Shown here one piece after another: positions 20,022 to 29,618 of a stretch of DNA of 64,000 nt. The translations under genes were made by a program, and so were the position numbers. The stretch is from assembly GCF_014750655.1 (NCBI RefSeq), contig NZ_JABBXD010000005.1, positions 124,001 through 188,000 on the forward strand. The letters run 5' to 3'. Within the stretch, counting starts at the first letter, position 1. Every line of letters begins with the position of its first letter. The notes beneath the pieces were generated by a model that was not told where the DNA came from, ran no database searches, and was given only the letters and a program-made list of their open reading frames with translations. This stretch comes from Salinimonas profundi. Its GTDB lineage: Bacteria; Pseudomonadota; Gammaproteobacteria; Enterobacterales; Alteromonadaceae.

Positions 20022-20048
20022 AAAAGCCCGCATCATGCGGGCTTTTTT
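20022..20048 (+). terminator. Rho-independent terminator of glnA
   Basis: AAAAGCCCGCA and TGCGGGCTTTTTT form a tight hairpin with a run of six T, 16 bases after the glnA stop. Confidence 0.92.
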
Positions 20049-20215
20049 GTGCATAACGCACTATCCCGGGCAACAGAACAGGCTGCCAGCAACAGCGCCG
20101 CTACAGACAGATAAGGTGTTACTATTAACGCAATAAATCATACGTATTTATTAACTAAACTGTGTTCTTTCAGGCCTGAATACGTACTATGTTTATAACT
20201 GAAAAGGAGTGAACG

Positions 20216-20767
20216 ATGAAAATATCAGTGCTTTTGGCAGGAATAAGCATCAGCGTAATGCTGGGTACCGTGCACGGACAAGAGGTCTATAAAATAGAAA
20301 AGGAAGACGGTACGGTGGTTTACACGGACACACCATCGAAGCAAAGTGAGCCGGTGACCTTTGAAGCTAAGACGTCTAATGTCGCACAAAGCCTGCCCGT
20401 TAGTTCTCCCAAGCCAGTTTCCCCTCAAGACAATGCTGCGAAGCGACAGGCACAACCGACGCCCGATTACCAGGTCTCAGTATCGCACCCGGCGCCTGAG
20501 GCGACCGTCAGGGACAATAGCGGCTCCATGACCATCAGGGCATCTTCGCAACCCAAATCGTCAGGCCCCTATCAGTTGACGATGAACGGCGAGATCGTTA
20601 AAACCAGCGCCAATGGCGAGTTTTCACTCACCGGTGTTAATCGTGGAACGCATACCTTTAGTATTCAGCTACTGGACAAGTCGGGCAAGACTCTTGCATC
20701 GAGCAACGAACAAACATTTTATATGCACCAAGCCTCAGCGCTGATTAACACACAAAACAGTCAGTAG
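20216..20767 (+). CDS. Periplasmic DUF4124-domain protein
   Basis: A 183-residue exported protein: signal peptide (~1-21, ending VHG-Q), then a DUF4124 module (QEVYKIEKEDGTVVYTDTP), a Pro/Ser/Gln-rich linker and a C-terminal beta-sandwich-like domain (~90-170) resembling an Ig/carbohydrate-like fold. AAGGAG precedes the ATG by seven bases. It sits between glnA and glnL, as DUF4124 genes often do in gammaproteobacteria. Its role is unknown; the hydrophilic linker and fold suggest an envelope-binding protein. Confidence 0.8.
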   Translation: MKISVLLAGISISVMLGTVHGQEVYKIEKEDGTVVYTDTPSKQSEPVTFEAKTSNVAQSLPVSSPKPVSPQDNAAKRQAQPTPDYQVSVSHPAPEATVRDNSGSMTIRASSQPKSSGPYQLTMNGEIVKTSANGEFSLTGVNRGTHTFSIQLLDKSGKTLASSNEQTFYMHQASALINTQNSQ

Positions 20768-20852
20768 CGCTTAACCCCCTGCCATAACGGGCTTTCATGA
20801 TGAAGGTTTTGGTGCATAGGCAACATTGCGCTGTTAAAACGACAGTGTACAA

Positions 20853-20869
20853 TGCACCAGGATAGTGCA
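20853..20869 (+). promoter_or_regulatory. NtrC-type site overlapping the glnL leader
   Basis: TGCACCAGGATAGTGCA repeats the TGCAC-N7-GTGCA architecture of the glnA site. It ends at the glnL ribosome-binding region (AAAGGAG at 20869-20875), 17 bases before the ATG. Such a position fits repression of a glnL promoter by phosphorylated NtrC, as at E. coli glnLp (established there, inferred here). Confidence 0.75.
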
Positions 20870-20886
20870 AAGGAGTATTTGCAATC

Positions 20887-21975
20887 ATGCATGGCTTCGC
20901 TCAGGCGCCATTTAATCTGCTCGATAATCTGAATACCGCACTGGTCATGGTTGATGATCAGCTCAATATCGTTTACGCCAATCATGCTGGTGAGGCGCTA
21001 TTTGAAACCGGCACCAAGCAACTTTACGGTCATCCGCTTTACGATTTTTTCTTACCCGGCGCGATCAAGCAGTCCCGCTTAAAAGCGGCCATGCGCCGGG
21101 GCGAGGACTTTACCGAAAATGAAGTCAGGTTAGTGTTTAAAGACAATCGCTTCGTGATGGCTGACCTGACCGTCACGAACCTGCAAATTGAGTCTCGGGC
21201 GCGCCTGTTATTCGAAGTACGCCAGATAGACCAGCAAAAGCGTATTTCCCGTGAAAATCTGCAAAATGCCCAGCACTATGCAGCCAGAGAGCTGGTTCGC
21301 GGTCTTGCACATGAAATTAAAAACCCGCTTGGCGGTATCCGGGGCGCCGCCCAGCTTTTGGAAAAAGAGCTCAACAGTGAGGCGCTCAAAGAGTTTACGC
21401 AGATGATCATTGAACAGTCTGATCGGCTGCGCAATCTGGTGGATCGGCTGCTTGGGCCTAACGCCCTGCCCCGCTTACAATGGAGTAATCTCCATCAGGC
21501 GCTGGAGAAAGTCCGTAGTCTGATGCGGATGGACTCAGACAACCCCATCACAATTATTCGTGACTATGATCCGAGCATTCCGGATATTCATGTCGATCAG
21601 GACATGATACAGCAGGCCGTACTGAATATTCTGCGTAACAGTGTACAGGCGCTGACGGAGGCAGCAATCGAGAACCCGCGCATTCGTTTGCAGACGCGTG
21701 TAGAACGGCAGATGACAATACAGGGAAAGCGCCACCCGCTGGTTGCTAAAATTATCATCGCTGATAACGGTCCGGGCATTCCGGATGAAATAAAAGATAC
21801 GCTGTTTTACCCCATGGTAAGCAGTAAGAAACATGGCAGCGGGCTGGGATTATCCATTGCACAGACTTTGATTAATCACCATGGCGGACGCATCGATGTT
21901 GATAGTCATGCCGGATATACCGAATTTGCCCTCTATCTTCCTATAGACCGAAAGGAGTTAATTGATGAACAGTGA
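20887..21975 (+). CDS. glnL: Nitrogen-regulation histidine kinase GlnL (NtrB)
   Basis: Cytoplasmic kinase/phosphatase that phosphorylates NtrC when nitrogen is scarce and is switched by PII. 362 residues: PAS domain (~10-115), HisKA with His142 in GLAHEIKNPLGG, and a GHKL ATPase with the N box (LNILRNSVQAL), G1 (DNGPGIP) and G2 (GSGLGLSIAQ). No transmembrane segment. The spacing from AAAGGAG to the ATG is rather long (11 bases), and an NtrC-type site abuts it. The stop overlaps the glnG start by 11 bases. Confidence 0.95.
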   Translation: MHGFAQAPFNLLDNLNTALVMVDDQLNIVYANHAGEALFETGTKQLYGHPLYDFFLPGAIKQSRLKAAMRRGEDFTENEVRLVFKDNRFVMADLTVTNLQIESRARLLFEVRQIDQQKRISRENLQNAQHYAARELVRGLAHEIKNPLGGIRGAAQLLEKELNSEALKEFTQMIIEQSDRLRNLVDRLLGPNALPRLQWSNLHQALEKVRSLMRMDSDNPITIIRDYDPSIPDIHVDQDMIQQAVLNILRNSVQALTEAAIENPRIRLQTRVERQMTIQGKRHPLVAKIIIADNGPGIPDEIKDTLFYPMVSSKKHGSGLGLSIAQTLINHHGGRIDVDSHAGYTEFALYLPIDRKELIDEQ

Positions 21976-23377
21976 ATCCGTCTGGATTGTAGACGACGAC
22001 AGCTCTATTCGCTGGGTCATTCAAAAAGCCCTTCAGGCTGCCAACATCAGCTGTATCTGCTTTGAAAACCCGGAAGATCTGTTACGCCAGCTGCACAGTG
22101 GCCAGTCTCCTGAGGTCGTCATTTCAGATATTCGTATGCCTCAGATGGACGGTATGGCACTGCTTCAGGAAGTGCACGACGTAAATACAATGATACCGGT
22201 CATCATAATGACGGCACACTCCGATTTGGATAGCGCAGTCAATGCCTACCAAAGCGGTGCTTTTGAGTACCTGCCCAAACCTTTCGATATTGACGAGGCG
22301 GTCACCCTTACCCAGCGAGCGTTAGCTCACGCCAGAGAGCAAAAGCGGCACCAGGAAGCGCCGCCCGTCGAATCAGCTACTGAGATTATCGGCGAGGCGC
22401 CGGCGATGCAGGAAGTATTTCGTGCCATTGGACGACTTTCCCGCTCATCGATCAGTGTATTAATCAATGGTCAGTCAGGAACCGGTAAGGAGCTGGTGGC
22501 CCAGGCGTTACATCGCCATAGCCCGCGGGCAGCCAATCCGTTCATTGCACTGAACATGGCAGCCATCCCCGCCGATCTGGTGGAGTCGGAGTTATTTGGC
22601 CATGAAAAGGGCGCATTTACAGGCGCTCAAAATGCTCGCCAGGGCCGGTTTGAACAAGCTAACGGCGGTACGCTTTTTCTTGACGAAATCGGAGATATGC
22701 CGCTGGATGTGCAAACCCGCCTTTTGCGTGTCCTGGCAGACGGGCAGTTTTATCGGGTTGGCGGTCATCAGTCTGTTACCGTAGACGTTCGCATTATTGC
22801 GGCGACACACCAAAACCTTGAGCAGCGCGTAGCACAGGGCAAGTTCCGCGAAGATTTGTTTCACCGTCTCAACGTGATTCGTATCCACCTTCCCTCATTG
22901 GCAGAGCGCCGTGAAGATATCGGTTTACTGGCCAAGCATTTTCTTCGCCAGGCCGCCATTGAACTTGATGTGGAAACCAAAACCCTGAGCAAAGAAACTG
23001 AAAAATTGATGGCGCGTCTGCCCTGGCCCGGAAACGTCAGGCAACTGGAAAATGTCTGCCGCTGGCTGACGGTGATGGCCAGTGGGCAAGAGGTGCTTCC
23101 TCACGATTTACCTCCCGAGATCCATAACGAGGGAAGCCGCGACGCCGAAGGTAAAAACGCCGGTGACTGGCCTGAATTACTGGCAAGATGGACAGATGCC
23201 CAGCTCAATGCCGGACAATTCGATATTTTGAATGATGCTATGCATACGTTTGAAAAAATAATGCTTGAACGTGCCTTACATTTTACTCATGGGCATAAGC
23301 AAGATGCGGCACGCCGACTGGGCTGGGGACGTAATACTCTGACCAGGAAACTCAAAGAGCTGGATATTTCTCTTTAA
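21965..23377 (+). CDS. glnG: Nitrogen regulator GlnG (NtrC), sigma54 activator
   Basis: Enhancer-binding response regulator that drives glnA and other nitrogen genes with sigma54. 470 residues: receiver (phospho-acceptor Asp55 in [13 protein letters not shown]), AAA+ domain with Walker [12 protein letters not shown] (~170), the sigma54-contact loop [10 protein letters not shown], Walker [11 protein letters not shown], and a C-terminal Fis-type helix-turn-helix ([19 protein letters not shown]). ATG 21965 was chosen over the adjacent TTG because AGGAG lies seven bases upstream; it overlaps glnL, so translation is likely coupled. Confidence 0.96.
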   Translation: MNSESVWIVDDDSSIRWVIQKALQAANISCICFENPEDLLRQLHSGQSPEVVISDIRMPQMDGMALLQEVHDVNTMIPVIIMTAHSDLDSAVNAYQSGAFEYLPKPFDIDEAVTLTQRALAHAREQKRHQEAPPVESATEIIGEAPAMQEVFRAIGRLSRSSISVLINGQSGTGKELVAQALHRHSPRAANPFIALNMAAIPADLVESELFGHEKGAFTGAQNARQGRFEQANGGTLFLDEIGDMPLDVQTRLLRVLADGQFYRVGGHQSVTVDVRIIAATHQNLEQRVAQGKFREDLFHRLNVIRIHLPSLAERREDIGLLAKHFLRQAAIELDVETKTLSKETEKLMARLPWPGNVRQLENVCRWLTVMASGQEVLPHDLPPEIHNEGSRDAEGKNAGDWPELLARWTDAQLNAGQFDILNDAMHTFEKIMLERALHFTHGHKQDAARRLGWGRNTLTRKLKELDISL

Positions 23378-23388
23378 CCCCCATAAAT

Positions 23389-23425
23389 GCGGGCGAATTC
23401 GATTTACAATTGCGCCCGCGTCTTT
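23389..23425 (+). terminator. Possible terminator after glnG
   Basis: GCGGGCG (23389-23395) pairs with CGCCCGC (23413-23419) across a 17-base loop, followed by a short GTCTTTATCT stretch. The T run is weak, so termination is only probable. Confidence 0.45.
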
Positions 23426-23487
23426 ATCTATTAAGTAAAAAAACACAACCACCACATAAACCTTTCATAACCCCCATTTATAATACA

Positions 23488-23503
23488 ACTTAATCAATTA
23501 AGT
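23488..23503. promoter_or_regulatory. Inverted repeat upstream of the TonB receptor gene
   Basis: ACTTAAT-CA-ATTAAGT is a perfect 7+7 dyad in an AT-rich promoter region, 100 bases before the receptor start, directly followed by a T6 run. It could be an operator, or less likely a weak terminator for glnG. Confidence 0.4.
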
Positions 23504-23557
23504 TTTTTCTTGTTTTTTTCTTGAGCAAACTTTAAATTGTGTCTATTGTTAATGCTA

Positions 23558-23573
23558 TGTAACGAATGTTACA
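23558..23573. promoter_or_regulatory. Candidate operator at the TonB receptor gene start
   Basis: TGTAAC-GAAT-GTTACA is a perfect 6+6 dyad 30 bases before the receptor ATG, well placed for a repressor. The regulator is unknown; it is two bases too short for a TyrR box, and no repressor gene is adjacent. Confidence 0.5.
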
Positions 23574-23603
23574 AACTATAAGACGCAACAGGGCACGCAA
23601 AAA

Positions 23604-26522
23604 ATGATGAGAAAACAACTATTTAAACCAGCCTTACTGTCAATTGCTGTCAGTTCGGCCATGTATTCCGCTCACGCCTTTTCTCAGGACACACTCACGT
23701 CAAATCCTGATGAAGATGTTGAAGTCATTGCGGTAAAAGGTATCAGGGGCTCGTTAATTCGTGCTCAGGCAGTAAAAATGGATAACACATCCATCGTTGA
23801 AGCCATTTCTGCTGAAGACATCGGTAAACTCCCCGACTCGTCTATCGCAGAATCACTTGCCCGCTTGCCTGGCCTTGCCGGTGAGCGTGTTGGCGGGCGA
23901 ACCTCCGGTATATCGGTTCGCGGCTTTAAAGAAGACTTCACCGGCACCTCGTTAAATGGTCGCGAGCTTATTGGTATCGGCGACAACCGTGGCGTTGAAT
24001 ACGATCTTTATCCTTCTGAGATAATGACGGGTGCAACGATTTACAAAACCACCGATGCGTCTCTGCTGGTTCAGGGGATTGGTGGTACCGTTGACTTGCA
24101 GACAGTACGTCCGCTGGCAGCACAGGAAACCCTGACGCTAACAGGTACACTGGAGCGTGGTGGCAATGACTCTGACAACCCAGAATTCGATAACGAAGGT
24201 CACCGCTATGCATTGTCTTTCGTAGAAAAGCTCGCCGACGATACTCTCGGTGTTGCGCTGGCTATTGCCTCAACCGAATCACCACGTAACGAACGTAAGT
24301 ACGGAGTATGGGGCTACGGTGACAATAATGGCGCGCTGTTACCCTTCGGTCTTGATACCCAGGCTATCAGTCGCGTACTGGAGCGTGACACGATTTCAGG
24401 TATTGTTCAGTGGCGTCCGGGTGACAACTGGGACATCGTGGTCGATGTACTGGATATCGATTATTCTGACTCGGGCGTTATTCGTGGGTTTATCGAACCC
24501 TTTGAGCTGGATGCGGCCTCGCTGAGCGGTAGCGGCGCTAACTCCACAGGTACACAAATAAACGCCAATCCGGTGCTGCGTACTGACCCGGCGCAAAAAG
24601 ACGGTGAGCTTTCTACCTACGGCATTAATCTTACCTACCACCTGAACGACAGCTGGTCTGTTGAACTGGATGTGGCGGACAGCGAATCGTCCAAGCGCGA
24701 TCTGCGTGGTGAATCCTATGCTGGTCTGGCGCGAAATGGTGCTGCACTGGCGCCGGCTGAAGCGCGTTCCCGCGACTTCGTTATGAGTCCGGACGGCATT
24801 GTATTTACCGGTTCTAATGGTCTTGGCGCATTTGCCGATCCATCAATGTTGCAGCTGGCTGGTCCACAACCCTGGGGTGGTGGTATGGCAAGTCTTGCCG
24901 ATCAGTTTGCCACCGATGTACAACGCGCCGATGGTGAAACGTACAATTATATCAATGCTCAGGACGGCTTTCTTAACTTCGCCGACTTCGAGGAAGAGCT
25001 TACTACAGCGCGACTGGAAACCTTTGGTTTAGTCGACTGGGGAATTATCAGTAAAGTAAACGTTGGTATCGCTTACTCTGACCGCTATAAGAGTAAAGAT
25101 AACAAAGGCTTCTTTGCCACAGCGTCTTCTTATCCTCAATCAGAAGCGATTCCTGAACAATACCTCTACAACGGCCTTGCTGATTTGAGCTGGGCGGGAT
25201 TTGGTCAGGTTGTGGCATACGACGGCTTTGCCCCTTACAACGATGGTGAGTACACACTTAATGATGCAGGCTTACTGGAGCCGGATCGTCTTGGAGACAC
25301 GTTTGAAGTTAATGAAGAAGTGACGACTCTGTTTGCCAAGTTTGACTTTGAAACTGATCTGGCCGGTTTCTTTGTGACGGGTAACGTGGGTGCGCAGTAT
25401 GTGCAGACGGATCAAAGCTCTACCGGTTATATCGGCATCGTCGGCGCTAAGTTCAAAGTGTGTGATGCTGATGGTGATGGCCAGGTAGATGAATCTTGCG
25501 TTCAAAGCATTTCAGATGATTACTCTCATTTTCTGCCCAGCCTGAATATCAATGTTGAAATTGCGGAAAATCAGTATGTGCGCTTTGCTGCGTCTAAAAC
25601 GATCAGCCGCGCGCGTATCGATCAGATGAAAGCCTCAGGTTTTGTGAAGTTCGATCAGAACATCAACCTCATTGCCATACCCAATACACCTGAAGCGGTG
25701 GCGGAGTACGGCTCCCCGTGGTCTAAATTCCAGGGTAACCCGACACTGCGTCCCTTAGAGGCTAATAACTTCGATTTGTCTTTTGAAAATTACTTTAAAG
25801 ACGAAGGTTATGTGTCACTGGCCCTGTTCTATAAAGACCTGGTGAACTGGACCAGAGACGGTAATCAGACTATCGACTTTACTAACGATCCAACCAATGA
25901 TGGCGCAAATTACTTCATTCCCGGATTCCACGATCGCACTGTGGGCGCTGATGGGCTGGTAGGTCCGGATGGCACTCAATACGCGCCGGGTACTTATCTG
26001 ATGCCGCCGGATCTGGGCACCTTCTCGTTCTTCGAAGATGGCCTTGAAGGTGAGGTGAAAGGCGCTGAGTTCACCGCACAAATACCGTTGTCGATGCTGG
26101 CAGATATGCTCGAGGGCTTTGGTATCGCCGGTTCAGCAACGATCATTGACGCTGAGCTAAGTGATGGCACGGCAATACCGGGACAATCGGATCGCGTATA
26201 CTCACTAACTGCCTACTATGAAACAGGTGGTTTTGAAGTTCGGGTTGCAGCAACGGATCGTTCTGAGTATCTGACCTATCAGCGCGGCGGTTCAAACAAA
26301 ATTGAACAGGCAACACGCGACGGGATCACGCAGGTCGATGCACAAATCAGCTACGATTTTGCAGACAGTGGTATTGATTACCTGAAAGGTCTGCGCGTGT
26401 CGCTACAGGGCACTAACCTGACCGACGAGGATGAAGAGACCCGCGATGGTAACGGGTTGGTCACGCTGCGTCGCGAGTTTGGCCCATCGTATATGCTTAA
26501 CTTCAACTACAATTTCTACTAA
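23604..26522 (+). CDS. TonB-dependent outer-membrane receptor
   Basis: A 972-residue outer-membrane transporter. Signal peptide ~1-28; a short N-terminal segment with EDVEVIAVKGIRGS that may serve as TonB box/plug entry; plug domain ~50-170 (AESLARLPGLAGERV, SGISVRGF); then a long 22-strand beta-barrel ending with the aromatic terminus NFNYNFY. The insertion FKVCDADGDGQVDESC resembles an EF-hand-like calcium loop in an extracellular loop. The style matches the large oligosaccharide/unknown-substrate receptors of Xanthomonadales, Caulobacter and Alteromonas. The two halogenase-like genes follow at 115 bases, suggesting a common substrate pathway. The ligand cannot be read. Confidence 0.93.
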   Translation: MMRKQLFKPALLSIAVSSAMYSAHAFSQDTLTSNPDEDVEVIAVKGIRGSLIRAQAVKMDNTSIVEAISAEDIGKLPDSSIAESLARLPGLAGERVGGRTSGISVRGFKEDFTGTSLNGRELIGIGDNRGVEYDLYPSEIMTGATIYKTTDASLLVQGIGGTVDLQTVRPLAAQETLTLTGTLERGGNDSDNPEFDNEGHRYALSFVEKLADDTLGVALAIASTESPRNERKYGVWGYGDNNGALLPFGLDTQAISRVLERDTISGIVQWRPGDNWDIVVDVLDIDYSDSGVIRGFIEPFELDAASLSGSGANSTGTQINANPVLRTDPAQKDGELSTYGINLTYHLNDSWSVELDVADSESSKRDLRGESYAGLARNGAALAPAEARSRDFVMSPDGIVFTGSNGLGAFADPSMLQLAGPQPWGGGMASLADQFATDVQRADGETYNYINAQDGFLNFADFEEELTTARLETFGLVDWGIISKVNVGIAYSDRYKSKDNKGFFATASSYPQSEAIPEQYLYNGLADLSWAGFGQVVAYDGFAPYNDGEYTLNDAGLLEPDRLGDTFEVNEEVTTLFAKFDFETDLAGFFVTGNVGAQYVQTDQSSTGYIGIVGAKFKVCDADGDGQVDESCVQSISDDYSHFLPSLNINVEIAENQYVRFAASKTISRARIDQMKASGFVKFDQNINLIAIPNTPEAVAEYGSPWSKFQGNPTLRPLEANNFDLSFENYFKDEGYVSLALFYKDLVNWTRDGNQTIDFTNDPTNDGANYFIPGFHDRTVGADGLVGPDGTQYAPGTYLMPPDLGTFSFFEDGLEGEVKGAEFTAQIPLSMLADMLEGFGIAGSATIIDAELSDGTAIPGQSDRVYSLTAYYETGGFEVRVAATDRSEYLTYQRGGSNKIEQATRDGITQVDAQISYDFADSGIDYLKGLRVSLQGTNLTDEDEETRDGNGLVTLRREFGPSYMLNFNYNFY

Positions 26523-26530
26523 CCCTCCGT

Positions 26531-26560
26531 GAAGCGGCTTTGCTCTGGCAGGGCCGCTTC
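26531..26560 (+). terminator. Intercistronic hairpin between receptor and halogenase genes
   Basis: GAAGCGGC (26531-26538) pairs with GCCGCTTC (26553-26560), starting nine bases after the receptor stop. No T run follows, so it may slow transcription or protect the receptor mRNA 3' end rather than fully terminate. Confidence 0.5.
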
Positions 26561-26637
26561 ATTAATCTGTTGCTTTTATGTATTTTTTCACTAGAGTCAG
26601 CCTTTTAGTAAATTGTTTGAACTATAAGGATTAGCCC

Positions 26638-28131
26638 ATGCAACAATCCGTTCGCAAAGTCATTATCGCCGGCGGCGGTACAGCAGGATGGATGGCGGCG
26701 GCTTTGCTGAAAAAAGTCCTTCAGGCACAGGTCGATATAGAGCTGATTGAATCAAAAGACATCGGTACTATCGGCGTTGGTGAAGCCACTATCCCTCCCA
26801 TTCAGACATTCAACCAGTTTCTCGGTCTGGATGAAAAAGCATTTTTAAGAGAAACCAACGGTACAATAAAGCTGGCAATTGCGTTTGAAAACTGGCGTAA
26901 ACAGGGCGAGAGCTACTTTCACACCTTCGGCGCGCCGGGCGCTACGCTAGGCTTTTGTGGCTTTCAGCATTATTGGCTGCGGGCGAAAAAAGCAGGGCTT
27001 GAAAAATCATTATGGGACTTCGATTTAAACTACCTTAGCTGTAAAGCCGGTAAGTTCAATAAAATTCAGACTGAAAACCCTGTTTACACCATGGGCTATG
27101 CGTACCATTTTGACTCCACGTTATATGGCCAGTTTCTGCGCCGTCTGGCCGAACAGGCTGGCGTTAAGCGTACCGAAGGGACCATCGAACATGTGGCGGT
27201 TGATAATGAATCCGGCTTTGTAAAAGCGCTGCAGTTAACCGACGGACGCCAGATAAACGGTGACTTTTTTATTGATTGCACCGGGATGCGGGCGCTGTTG
27301 CTGCAAAAAGCGTTAGGCGTTGAATATGAGGACTGGTCGCACTGGCTGGCCGCAGACTCTGCCCTGGCCGTGCCCTCACAGCCTCATGCGCAAACGGCCC
27401 CCTACACACGCAGCATCGCGCGCGAAGTCGGCTGGCAATGGCGGATCCCTCTTACTCATCGCAACGGCAATGGTCTTGTTTACAGTTCATCGTACATGGA
27501 TGATGAAAAAGCGACCAATATGCTAATGGGTAACCTCGACACCGATGCATTGGATGAGCCCAGAAAAATCAGCTTTAAAACCGGACGTGCGCACAAGCAG
27601 TGGCATAAAAATGTTGTGGGTATTGGTCTTTCAAGCGGCTTTCTGGAGCCGCTCGAGTCCACCAGTATTCACCTGATTCAGTCAGGCATAGTCAGGCTGC
27701 TGAAAATGTTCCCTAATGGTGCGGTAACCCCCTCGATGGAAGCGCTGTACAACACAGAGTCCAAAGACGAGTTTGAAACCATCCGTGATTTCATCATTCT
27801 TCACTACTATCTGAACGAACGGGATGATTCTGACTTCTGGCAGGATATGCAGCGCTTATCGCTACCGGTTCGCCTTGAGCAAAAGATAAATGCTTTTCGC
27901 GACACCGCCACTATTTTTAATGAACAAAATGACATTTTCCGCGATGCGTCCTGGGTGCAGGTCATGATGGGACAAGGCATTATGCCACAGGACTATCATC
28001 CTTCAGCCGATGTTCACAGCGATCAGGCAATACTTGATATCATGAATAAGATTTATGAGGCCAAGCAAAAACCACTCGGCCAGATGCTCTCCCATGATGA
28101 CTTTTTAGCCAGGTTTACCCAGATACAATGA
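26638..28131 (+). CDS. Flavin-dependent tryptophan-halogenase-like protein 1
   Basis: A 497-residue PF04820-type flavoprotein. FAD-binding VIIAGGGTAGWMAAALL lies at the N-terminus. The catalytic lysine is present (Lys78 in GTIKLAIAF, equivalent to PrnA Lys79). The halogenase W-x-W-x-I-P motif is GWQWRIP, and the Glu-Ser pair of PrnA/RebH is retained in LEPLESTSIHL (Glu340, Ser341). It is therefore a plausible active halogenase needing FADH2 from a separate reductase. AAGGA precedes the ATG by eight bases. Cytoplasmic (no signal). Relatives next to TonB receptors, such as BrvH of Brevundimonas, halogenate indole in vitro with unknown natural substrates. Confidence 0.9.
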   Translation: MQQSVRKVIIAGGGTAGWMAAALLKKVLQAQVDIELIESKDIGTIGVGEATIPPIQTFNQFLGLDEKAFLRETNGTIKLAIAFENWRKQGESYFHTFGAPGATLGFCGFQHYWLRAKKAGLEKSLWDFDLNYLSCKAGKFNKIQTENPVYTMGYAYHFDSTLYGQFLRRLAEQAGVKRTEGTIEHVAVDNESGFVKALQLTDGRQINGDFFIDCTGMRALLLQKALGVEYEDWSHWLAADSALAVPSQPHAQTAPYTRSIAREVGWQWRIPLTHRNGNGLVYSSSYMDDEKATNMLMGNLDTDALDEPRKISFKTGRAHKQWHKNVVGIGLSSGFLEPLESTSIHLIQSGIVRLLKMFPNGAVTPSMEALYNTESKDEFETIRDFIILHYYLNERDDSDFWQDMQRLSLPVRLEQKINAFRDTATIFNEQNDIFRDASWVQVMMGQGIMPQDYHPSADVHSDQAILDIMNKIYEAKQKPLGQMLSHDDFLARFTQIQ

Positions 28132-29618
28132 GCCAGCCGCATCGCATCGTCATTGTAGGAGGTGGTACCGCTGGCTGGATGGCGGCGAATCTGATCGCCC
28201 ACCACTTCAGTAAGCACCCGGTCACCGTCACGCTGGTTGAGTCGGATAAGGTACCCACAGTAGGCGTTGGCGAAGGCTCAACGCCGTCACTGAAACAATT
28301 TTTTCGTGACCTGGAGATCGAGGACTCGCAGTGGATGCCGCGCTGTCAGGCAACCTATAAAGTGGCCATTCAGTTCAACGGCTGGAGCCCTGCATCGGGT
28401 AATTCGAGCTATCGCCATCCGTTTATCTCGCAGCTTGATACCTTCAGTGAGCGTGCATTTTACGTCAACTCACAAACCCGCCGGCTGGGATTGGATGTCA
28501 CCACCCGCCCGGATGCGTTTCTGTTTAACAGCTATCTGGCCGAGCATAAGCGAAGCCCGCTAACACCGGCTAACTTCCCGTTCCGTATGGAGTACGGGTA
28601 CCATTTTGATGCCGGTTTGCTCGGCGAATTTTTAAAAGAGCATGCCCTGTCGCTGGGTGTACAGCATACTGTGTGTGACATTCAGGATGTGGCATTACAC
28701 CCCAACGGGGATATTCGCGCGGTTACCGATACGCAAGGCAATCAGATTGAGGCCGAACTGTTTGTCGATTGCACAGGCTTTAACAGCTTGCTGCTACAAA
28801 AAGCGCTCGGTGTGCGATTTTCGTCATTTAGCGAAAACCTTTTCAATGACCGTGCAGTTGTGCTGCCAACGCCAGCCGATACGAGCGCGCCGGTAGAAAC
28901 GCAGGCAACGGCACTTAGCGCCGGCTGGGCATGGTCCATTCCGCTGCAGAACCGAACCGGGAATGGTTATGTGTATAGCAGTCAGTATATTAACGATGAT
29001 CAGGCTGAAACCGAACTGCGCTCGCATCTGGGAATGCTGGACAACGACACGCCTGCTCGCTTTTTATCGATGAAAGTTGGTCAGGTAGAGCAGCACTGGC
29101 ATCGGAATTGTCTGGCGCTTGGCCTTTCTCAGGGATTTATTGAACCGCTGGAAGCTACCGCATTGCATCTGATTCAGCTATCCATCCGATTTTTCTGCGA
29201 TGCCTACATCAGTGGGCATTTTACCTCACAGCACCAGGTGGCGTTTAACCTGAAAATCGCTGAACACTTCAGCAACGTGCGAGACTATATCGTTGCCCAT
29301 TATAAACTAAATACCCGTAACGATAGTGACTACTGGCGGGACAACCGCAATAACAGGCACCTTTCAGAAAACCTGCTGCAAATTCTTGATACCTGGTACC
29401 GGCGCGAGGATCTTGCCCGCTTTCTGAGTGATAAGTCACAGGCAACGCATTTCGGCGCGACCTCCTGGCACTGTCTGCTGGCAGGTTACGGTGCATTTCC
29501 GGGACTTGCGCCTGATCAGCCCGGCACCGGCGACTTGTTTGAAGCGCACCAGTTAGCGGACTTCTTCAACGGCTGCTTGCTGAACTTTAGCCCTTCGGCC
29601 CATCACCAGTCTGATTAA
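28128..29618 (+). CDS. Flavin-dependent tryptophan-halogenase-like protein 2
   Basis: A second, diverged PF04820-type protein of 496 residues whose ATG overlaps the stop of the first (ATGA), so the two are translationally coupled. FAD motif VIVGGGTAGWMAANL, catalytic Lys78 (ATYKVAIQF) and the motif GWAWSIP are kept. In the active-site segment IEPLEATALHL, Ser is replaced by Ala after Glu342. Substrate loops differ strongly from copy 1, so the pair may act on different positions or as partners. The stop overlaps the convergent TolC-like gene by four bases. Confidence 0.88.
   Translation: MSQPHRIVIVGGGTAGWMAANLIAHHFSKHPVTVTLVESDKVPTVGVGEGSTPSLKQFFRDLEIEDSQWMPRCQATYKVAIQFNGWSPASGNSSYRHPFISQLDTFSERAFYVNSQTRRLGLDVTTRPDAFLFNSYLAEHKRSPLTPANFPFRMEYGYHFDAGLLGEFLKEHALSLGVQHTVCDIQDVALHPNGDIRAVTDTQGNQIEAELFVDCTGFNSLLLQKALGVRFSSFSENLFNDRAVVLPTPADTSAPVETQATALSAGWAWSIPLQNRTGNGYVYSSQYINDDQAETELRSHLGMLDNDTPARFLSMKVGQVEQHWHRNCLALGLSQGFIEPLEATALHLIQLSIRFFCDAYISGHFTSQHQVAFNLKIAEHFSNVRDYIVAHYKLNTRNDSDYWRDNRNNRHLSENLLQILDTWYRREDLARFLSDKSQATHFGATSWHCLLAGYGAFPGLAPDQPGTGDLFEAHQLADFFNGCLLNFSPSAHHQSD

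Noticed and set aside
23461-23603. TyrR box controlling the receptor-halogenase genes
   Set aside because: TGTAAC-N4-GTTACA is 16 bp, whereas TyrR boxes are TGTAAA-N6-TTTACA (18 bp); kept only as an unassigned operator.
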